DNA from: an uncultured Lachnospiraceae bacterium
GTDB lineage: Bacteria > Bacillota_A > Clostridia > Lachnospirales > Lachnospiraceae
Reading direction: 5' to 3'
NCBI GenBank assembly: GCA_902780985.1
Contig: CACZHN010000168.1
Location: 1 to 8,137 of the forward strand
Length of the DNA stretch: 8,137 nucleotides
The notes below the pieces were generated by a model. That model made no database searches and was not told the DNA's origin. It saw only the letters and a list, made by a program, of their open reading frames with translations. Made by a program: the position numbers and the translations under genes. Position 1 is the stretch's first letter. Each line of letters starts with the position of its first letter. Below are positions 5,258 to 8,137 of the stretch, piece after piece.

Positions 5258-5815
5258 TCCTTTCGTATATTTATGATTCTCGATCACGAATTTCTTACCT
5301 TCGACTTTGTTCGGTAATTCGCGTGTTGTAATAAAGTCGCCGGTAACCGTTACAAAGTACTGCCTGCCGCCTTTTTCCACCAGATAACAGCCTGCGTTAT
5401 TGTTCAGTTGGTCCATAACCTCTACAACACCCGGCTGAACGATAAAATCAACGAGCCATTCGGCTTTTGACATCTTTCTGTTGCTTATCAGAGCATAAAT
5501 GGCGTCGGCATCATGATGCTTTGCAACACAACATGCGTCTCTTTTATCTCTGCATTTACCGGATTTTTCGAAATCATTCAGATTTATTGCTTCCTTTATC
5601 TCGTTAAATGTGATCTTCTCATCATCATCTAACAGATAATCCACACTTACATTAAGTAACTGGGCCATTACCTTAAGGTTATTTACATCCGGCATACCCT
5701 TATCGGTTTCCCACTTTGCGACTGCTGATCTCGATACGCTCATCTTCTCAGCGAATTGCTCCTGTGATAATCCTGCGTTTTTTCTTGCCTCTTTTAACTT
5801 TTCTCCAAATGTCAT
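5243..5815 (-). CDS. XRE-family (Cro/CI-type) regulator with uncharacterised C-terminal domain
   Basis: A 190-residue cytoplasmic regulator. Residues 1-62 are a standard HTH_3 domain: FGEKLKEARKNAGLSQEQFA, SVSRSAVAKWETDKGMPDVNNL, LLNVSVDYLL, ending in an acidic DDDE linker. The remainder (67-190) has no function known to me: MSKAEWLVDFIVQPGVVEVMDQL (115-137), YLVEKGGRQYFVTVTGDFI (144-162) and a final KKFVIE...GYRIL. I recall similar tails on clostridial XRE regulators near transporter genes. Cys88, Cys95, Cys96, His100 and His101 form a cluster just before the tail domain. AGGAGG (5830-5825) lies 9 bases before the ATG; TCATG-TCT-CATGA (5812-5824) forms a small dyad over start codon and spacer. 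It is divergent from the ABC exporter, which is its likely target, and upstream of the leucine-rich-repeat gene. Confidence 0.95.
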   Translation of the reverse strand: MTFGEKLKEARKNAGLSQEQFAEKMSVSRSAVAKWETDKGMPDVNNLKVMAQLLNVSVDYLLDDDEKITFNEIKEAINLNDFEKSGKCRDKRDACCVAKHHDADAIYALISNRKMSKAEWLVDFIVQPGVVEVMDQLNNNAGCYLVEKGGRQYFVTVTGDFITTRELPNKVEGKKFVIENHKYTKGYRIL

Positions 5816-5865
5816 GTCTCATGACCTCCTTATCATTCCGCGGTGCGGTTTTATTGTGATCCCAC

Positions 5866-5893
5866 CATATATCCGGATGCCCGTGACAGTAAA
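5866..5893 (-). promoter_or_regulatory. Possible promoter of the XRE regulator gene
   Basis: On the minus strand TTTACT (5893-5888) and TATATG (5871-5866) are spaced 16 bp, each matching four of six consensus positions. Transcription would start near 5859, about 44 bases before the ATG at 5815. An 8-bp palindrome ATCCGGAT (5871-5878) lies between the boxes. It is the best candidate seen, but no more than moderate. Confidence 0.4.
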
Positions 5894-5913
5894 GAGACGA
5901 ACCGAAACAGGAC

Positions 5914-5950
5914 TGTTACTCTCCGTAACATCCCGTATTTACGGGCTTTT
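5914..5950 (+). promoter_or_regulatory. Attenuator-like set of three competing hairpins
   Basis: Reading rightwards: helix A is TGTTAC (5914-5919) with GTAACA (5925-5930); helix B is CCGTAA (5923-5928) with TTACGG (5939-5944); helix C is CCCGT (5932-5936) with ACGGG (5941-5945), followed by CTTTTCT. B excludes both A and C, while A and C can coexist. That is the layout of anti-antiterminator, antiterminator and terminator. The T-run is short (TTTT) and stem C is only 5 bp, so termination would be modest. The ABC exporter genes lie downstream. A rightward promoter before 5914 is not convincing (a TATATC at 5868-5873 with a poor -35), and helix A alone would also serve as a protein-binding dyad. 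Confidence 0.4.
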
Positions 5951-5962
5951 CTGCATCACAGT

Positions 5963-5977
5963 TACAATATAATTGTA
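5963..5977 (+). promoter_or_regulatory. Palindrome around a perfect TATAAT, probable operator/promoter of the ABC exporter
   Basis: TACAAT-ATA-ATTGTA is a perfect 6-bp inverted repeat, and TATAAT (5968-5973) sits in it as a candidate -10 for the ABC exporter operon. The -35 region (about 5945-5950) is poor. Transcription would begin near 5980, giving a leader of about 110 bases. Short dyads of this type are typical XRE-family operators, and an XRE gene is the divergent neighbour, so repression or activation by that protein is a reasonable inference. Confidence 0.5.
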
Positions 5978-5985
5978 CTAAATTT

Positions 5986-6031
5986 GAATTCTTTCGCAAC
6001 TGTAAGATTTGCGAAATATTCTGGAAAGAAT
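5986..6031 (+). promoter_or_regulatory. Structured leader with alternative pairings upstream of the ABC ATPase gene
   Basis: TTTCGCAA (5992-5999) and TTGCGAAA (6009-6016) are perfect 8-bp arms around a 9-base loop; GAAT/ATTC extends the stem after a small internal loop (5986-6021). A competing set exists: ATTCTTTC (5988-5995) can pair with GAAAGAAT (6024-6031), and ATTCT-GGAA-AGAAT (6018-6031) forms a small local hairpin. None is followed by a T-run. The element could be an RNA switch in the leader or a protein-binding dyad. A second weak promoter (TTGCGA at 6009, TATGAT at 6034, 19-bp spacing) overlaps it. Confidence 0.45.
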
Positions 6032-6089
6032 CCTATGATATATTACCACCATAGCAAACAGAAAACCAAATCATCAGGAGGAATACAAG

Positions 6090-6752
6090 ATGAGTATTTT
6101 AAAAGCAAGTGAATTAAAGAAGTATTATGGCGAGGGCGAAACTCAGGTGAAAGCACTTGACGGAGTATCACTCGAGGTAAATAAAGGAGAGTTCTTAAGT
6201 ATCATAGGAACCAGCGGAAGCGGTAAGTCAACACTGCTTCATATGCTCGGAGGACTTGATAATCCTTCTTCAGGAAATGTAGTTATAGACGGTACTGATA
6301 TATCTAAGATGAAGGGCGATGAGCTCTGCATCTTCAGAAGAAGAAAGATCGGATTTATCTTCCAGAGTTTTAACCTGGTCCCATCGATAACGGTTTATGA
6401 CAATATAATCCTTCCTCTTCAGTTAGATGGAAAGAAAGTTGATAAAGAATTTGTAAATAAAGTTGTAGAAGTACTCGGATTAAGCAACAAGCTTGACAGA
6501 ATTCCTTCAAAGCTTTCGGGAGGACAGCAGCAGAGAGTAGCGATAGCAAGAGCGCTTGCATCAAAGCCGGCAATCATCCTTGCCGATGAGCCGACAGGAA
6601 ACCTGGACAGCAAGACAAGTCATGATGTTCTTAGGCTTCTCAAGGAAACAGGTAAGAAGTTCGATCAGACAATCGTGATGATCACACACAGTGATGAGAT
6701 AGCTCAGATGGCTGACAGAACAATCAGAATAGAAGACGGACATATCGTATAA
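6090..6752 (+). CDS. ABC transporter ATP-binding protein, MacB/LolD/BceA type
   Basis: The 220-residue cytoplasmic ATPase has every motif of an active subunit: Walker [10 protein letters not shown] (40-48), Q-loop Gln92 in FQSFN (91-95), signature LSGGQQQR (142-149), Walker B with catalytic Glu167 ([12 protein letters not shown], 162-173) and H-loop His200 in MITHS. Length and the short spacing match the LolD/MacB-N/BceA group, which pair with FtsX-fold permeases and drive extrusion or mechanotransmission rather than classical uptake. AGGAGG lies at 6076-6081, 8 bases before the ATG. The permease gene starts 45 bp after the stop, clearly the same operon. Substrates of this group include antimicrobial peptides, lipoproteins, toxins and signal peptides; none can be chosen here. 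The divergent XRE gene and the repeat-rich leader suggest regulated expression. Confidence 0.97.
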   Translation: MSILKASELKKYYGEGETQVKALDGVSLEVNKGEFLSIIGTSGSGKSTLLHMLGGLDNPSSGNVVIDGTDISKMKGDELCIFRRRKIGFIFQSFNLVPSITVYDNIILPLQLDGKKVDKEFVNKVVEVLGLSNKLDRIPSKLSGGQQQRVAIARALASKPAIILADEPTGNLDSKTSHDVLRLLKETGKKFDQTIVMITHSDEIAQMADRTIRIEDGHIV

Positions 6753-6797
6753 GCTTTTACTTAATCAAATCAAAATCGACATAAAGGAAACGGAAAA

Positions 6798-8137
6798 ATG
6801 CAGAGTGTAAATAACAAAAACGCAATATCAAAGCTTGCTATCAGCGGAATCAAGTCAAATATAAAGAAGTTCATAGTAATGATCGGAGCTGTAATTCTTA
6901 CAACTCTTCTCTTCTCATCACTTTTCACAGTTGGCGGAAGTGTGATAGGAGAGTCACAGATTTCAACAATGAGACAGATCGGTACAACATATCATGCCGG
7001 ATTAAAGTATATGAGCCTTCCTGAATATGAGCAGGTAAAGGATGATCCGAAGATCAAAGATGTTTCTTACTGTATCATGGTCGGATACCTTTCAAATGAC
7101 GAGCTTAAGAAGCTCACAACTGAGGTTTATTATTCAGAAGAACTGAATGCAAAGAATTGTTTCTGTTATCCGGAAGTGGGTAACCTTCCTGTTAAGGAAA
7201 ATGAAATCGTAACCAGTGATCTTGTTCTTGATAAACTTGGTGTACCGGCAGAGGTCGGAACAACATTTACAGTTAAACTTCTTATAGATGGTGAGGAAAT
7301 CTCACAGGAATTCGTACTCAGCGGTTATTTTACCGGTGATAAAGTAGCAATGGCTCAGATGGCTCTTGTTTCTAAGGAGTTTCAGGAGAAATATGCTCCT
7401 GTTAAGATGACAACTTATGCCGATCGTACAGATAACAGCATGGCAGGTTGGATGAGCGTAAATTTTAATTTTGGTAACAGCTTTAATATTGAAAAAAATG
7501 TTAAGTCACTTATTGACAGAACAGGTCTCAGAAGTGATGTTGACTACGGTATAAACTTTGCATATGCAGGATATGACGTTGAGCCTTCAATGGCTATCAT
7601 ATGTATATCAATGCTTATTACATTCTTCATTGCAGGATATCTTATCATTTACAATATCTTCGATATCAATATCGTTTCCGATATGCAGGAGTACGGACTT
7701 CTTAAGACAATCGGAACAACAGGAAAGCAGCTTAAGAAGATCGTTATTAAGAGAGCAAATCTTATTTCATTAATCGGTATTCCTATCGGACTTCTTCTCG
7801 GAGTTGGTGTAGGGGCTTGTATCCTTCCTTTCATTTCCGGTCAGATGAGCACAATGACTGTAGGAAAGGGAAATGTACATCTCAATATCTGGATCCTTAT
7901 AGGTGCAGCTCTTTTCTCATACATTACAGTTCGTATAAGTGCAGGAAGACCTTGCAGAAAGGCAGCAAAGGTATCACCTATTGAGACACTCAGATATACA
8001 GACACTTCTGACAATGGTGGTAAAAAAGGCAAGAAGCTTACAATAGTTATTCTTTCATTATCATTATCACTGATCATCCTTAACGGAGTAATCGGATTAA
8101 TCAGCGGATTTGATGTAAGCGAATATGTAAAGGGTGA
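6798..8137 (+). CDS. ABC transporter permease, FtsX/MacB-like (partial, runs off the right edge)
   Basis: Open from the ATG at 6798 to the window edge, 446 codons without a stop, so the protein is incomplete. AAGGA about 9 bases upstream supports the start. Helix 1 spans residues 25-46; an extracytoplasmic region of about 215 residues (47-264) follows, as in MacB-like permeases. Helices come next at about 265-287, 321-345 and 362-381. Between the second and third, cytoplasmic EYGLLKTIGTTGKQLKKIV (298-316) is the FtsX-family coupling segment that contacts the ATPase. After helix 4, KVSPIETLRY (391-400) is another family hallmark. A further helix begins near 413, so a second FtsX half probably follows beyond the edge, as in the roughly 800-residue clostridial permeases. 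It differs from BceB, whose large outer domain comes after helix 7. With the ATPase it forms the exporter. Confidence 0.95.
   Translation, partial: MQSVNNKNAISKLAISGIKSNIKKFIVMIGAVILTTLLFSSLFTVGGSVIGESQISTMRQIGTTYHAGLKYMSLPEYEQVKDDPKIKDVSYCIMVGYLSNDELKKLTTEVYYSEELNAKNCFCYPEVGNLPVKENEIVTSDLVLDKLGVPAEVGTTFTVKLLIDGEEISQEFVLSGYFTGDKVAMAQMALVSKEFQEKYAPVKMTTYADRTDNSMAGWMSVNFNFGNSFNIEKNVKSLIDRTGLRSDVDYGINFAYAGYDVEPSMAIICISMLITFFIAGYLIIYNIFDINIVSDMQEYGLLKTIGTTGKQLKKIVIKRANLISLIGIPIGLLLGVGVGACILPFISGQMSTMTVGKGNVHLNIWILIGAALFSYITVRISAGRPCRKAAKVSPIETLRYTDTSDNGGKKGKKLTIVILSLSLSLIILNGVIGLISGFDVSEYVKG

Noticed and set aside
5843..6112. Plus-strand 89-codon ORF across the divergent region
   Set aside because: Begins with GTG without a ribosome binding site, crosses all the dyads and overlaps the strong ATPase start at 6090.

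Overview
The window looks like a chromosomal segment of a low-GC Gram-positive anaerobe of the Clostridia, most likely Lachnospiraceae (Butyrivibrio/Roseburia-like). I infer this from strong AGGAGG-type ribosome binding sites, AT-rich intergenic DNA, heavy use of AGA/ATA/GGA codons, and the protein types: a lipobox esterase, a leucine-rich-repeat protein with a 'FPD...DxDxNG' leader, and an XRE regulator beside an FtsX-type ABC exporter. No rRNA, tRNA, CRISPR array, transposase or prophage gene is visible. No gene-free stretch exceeds 300 bases; the longest is 5816-6089 (274 bases).

Left block (1-2873). The first bases hold the N-terminus of a minus-strand gene for a membrane-anchored or lipid-anchored protein that leaves the window. 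Upstream of it is a cluster of TTACA/TGTAA repeats. Next come a minus-strand AraC-family regulator with a cupin sensor domain (268-1176) and, divergently, a 519-residue lipoprotein with a C-terminal serine-esterase domain (1314-2873). The 137-bp divergent region carries a palindrome over the probable araC-type -10 and imperfect direct repeats over the esterase promoter, so the regulator probably controls both genes.

Middle block (2874-4169). Two plus-strand genes follow: an unrecognised four-helix membrane protein (2970-3386), and a flavodoxin-fold iron-sulfur flavoprotein/NAD(P)H reductase (3501-4169) with a compact C-x2-C-x2-C-x5-C motif. The second has a TTACAC/GTGTAA palindrome at its probable transcription start.

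Right block (4175-8137). A minus-strand pair encodes an XRE regulator (5243-5815) followed by a membrane-anchored EF-hand plus leucine-rich-repeat protein (4175-5182). Divergent from it is an ABC exporter: an ATPase (6090-6752) and an FtsX/MacB-like permease (6798 to beyond the window end). The 274-bp divergent region is dense with inverted repeats. These include a three-helix arrangement that looks like a transcription attenuator, a palindrome over a perfect TATAAT, and a structured leader before the ATPase gene.

Individual proteins belong to known families. The least explained material is regulatory: the 5816-6089 region, the hairpin spanning the XRE stop codon, and the TTACA/TGTAA repeat cluster. 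I see no clear evidence for an entirely new enzymatic or defence system.
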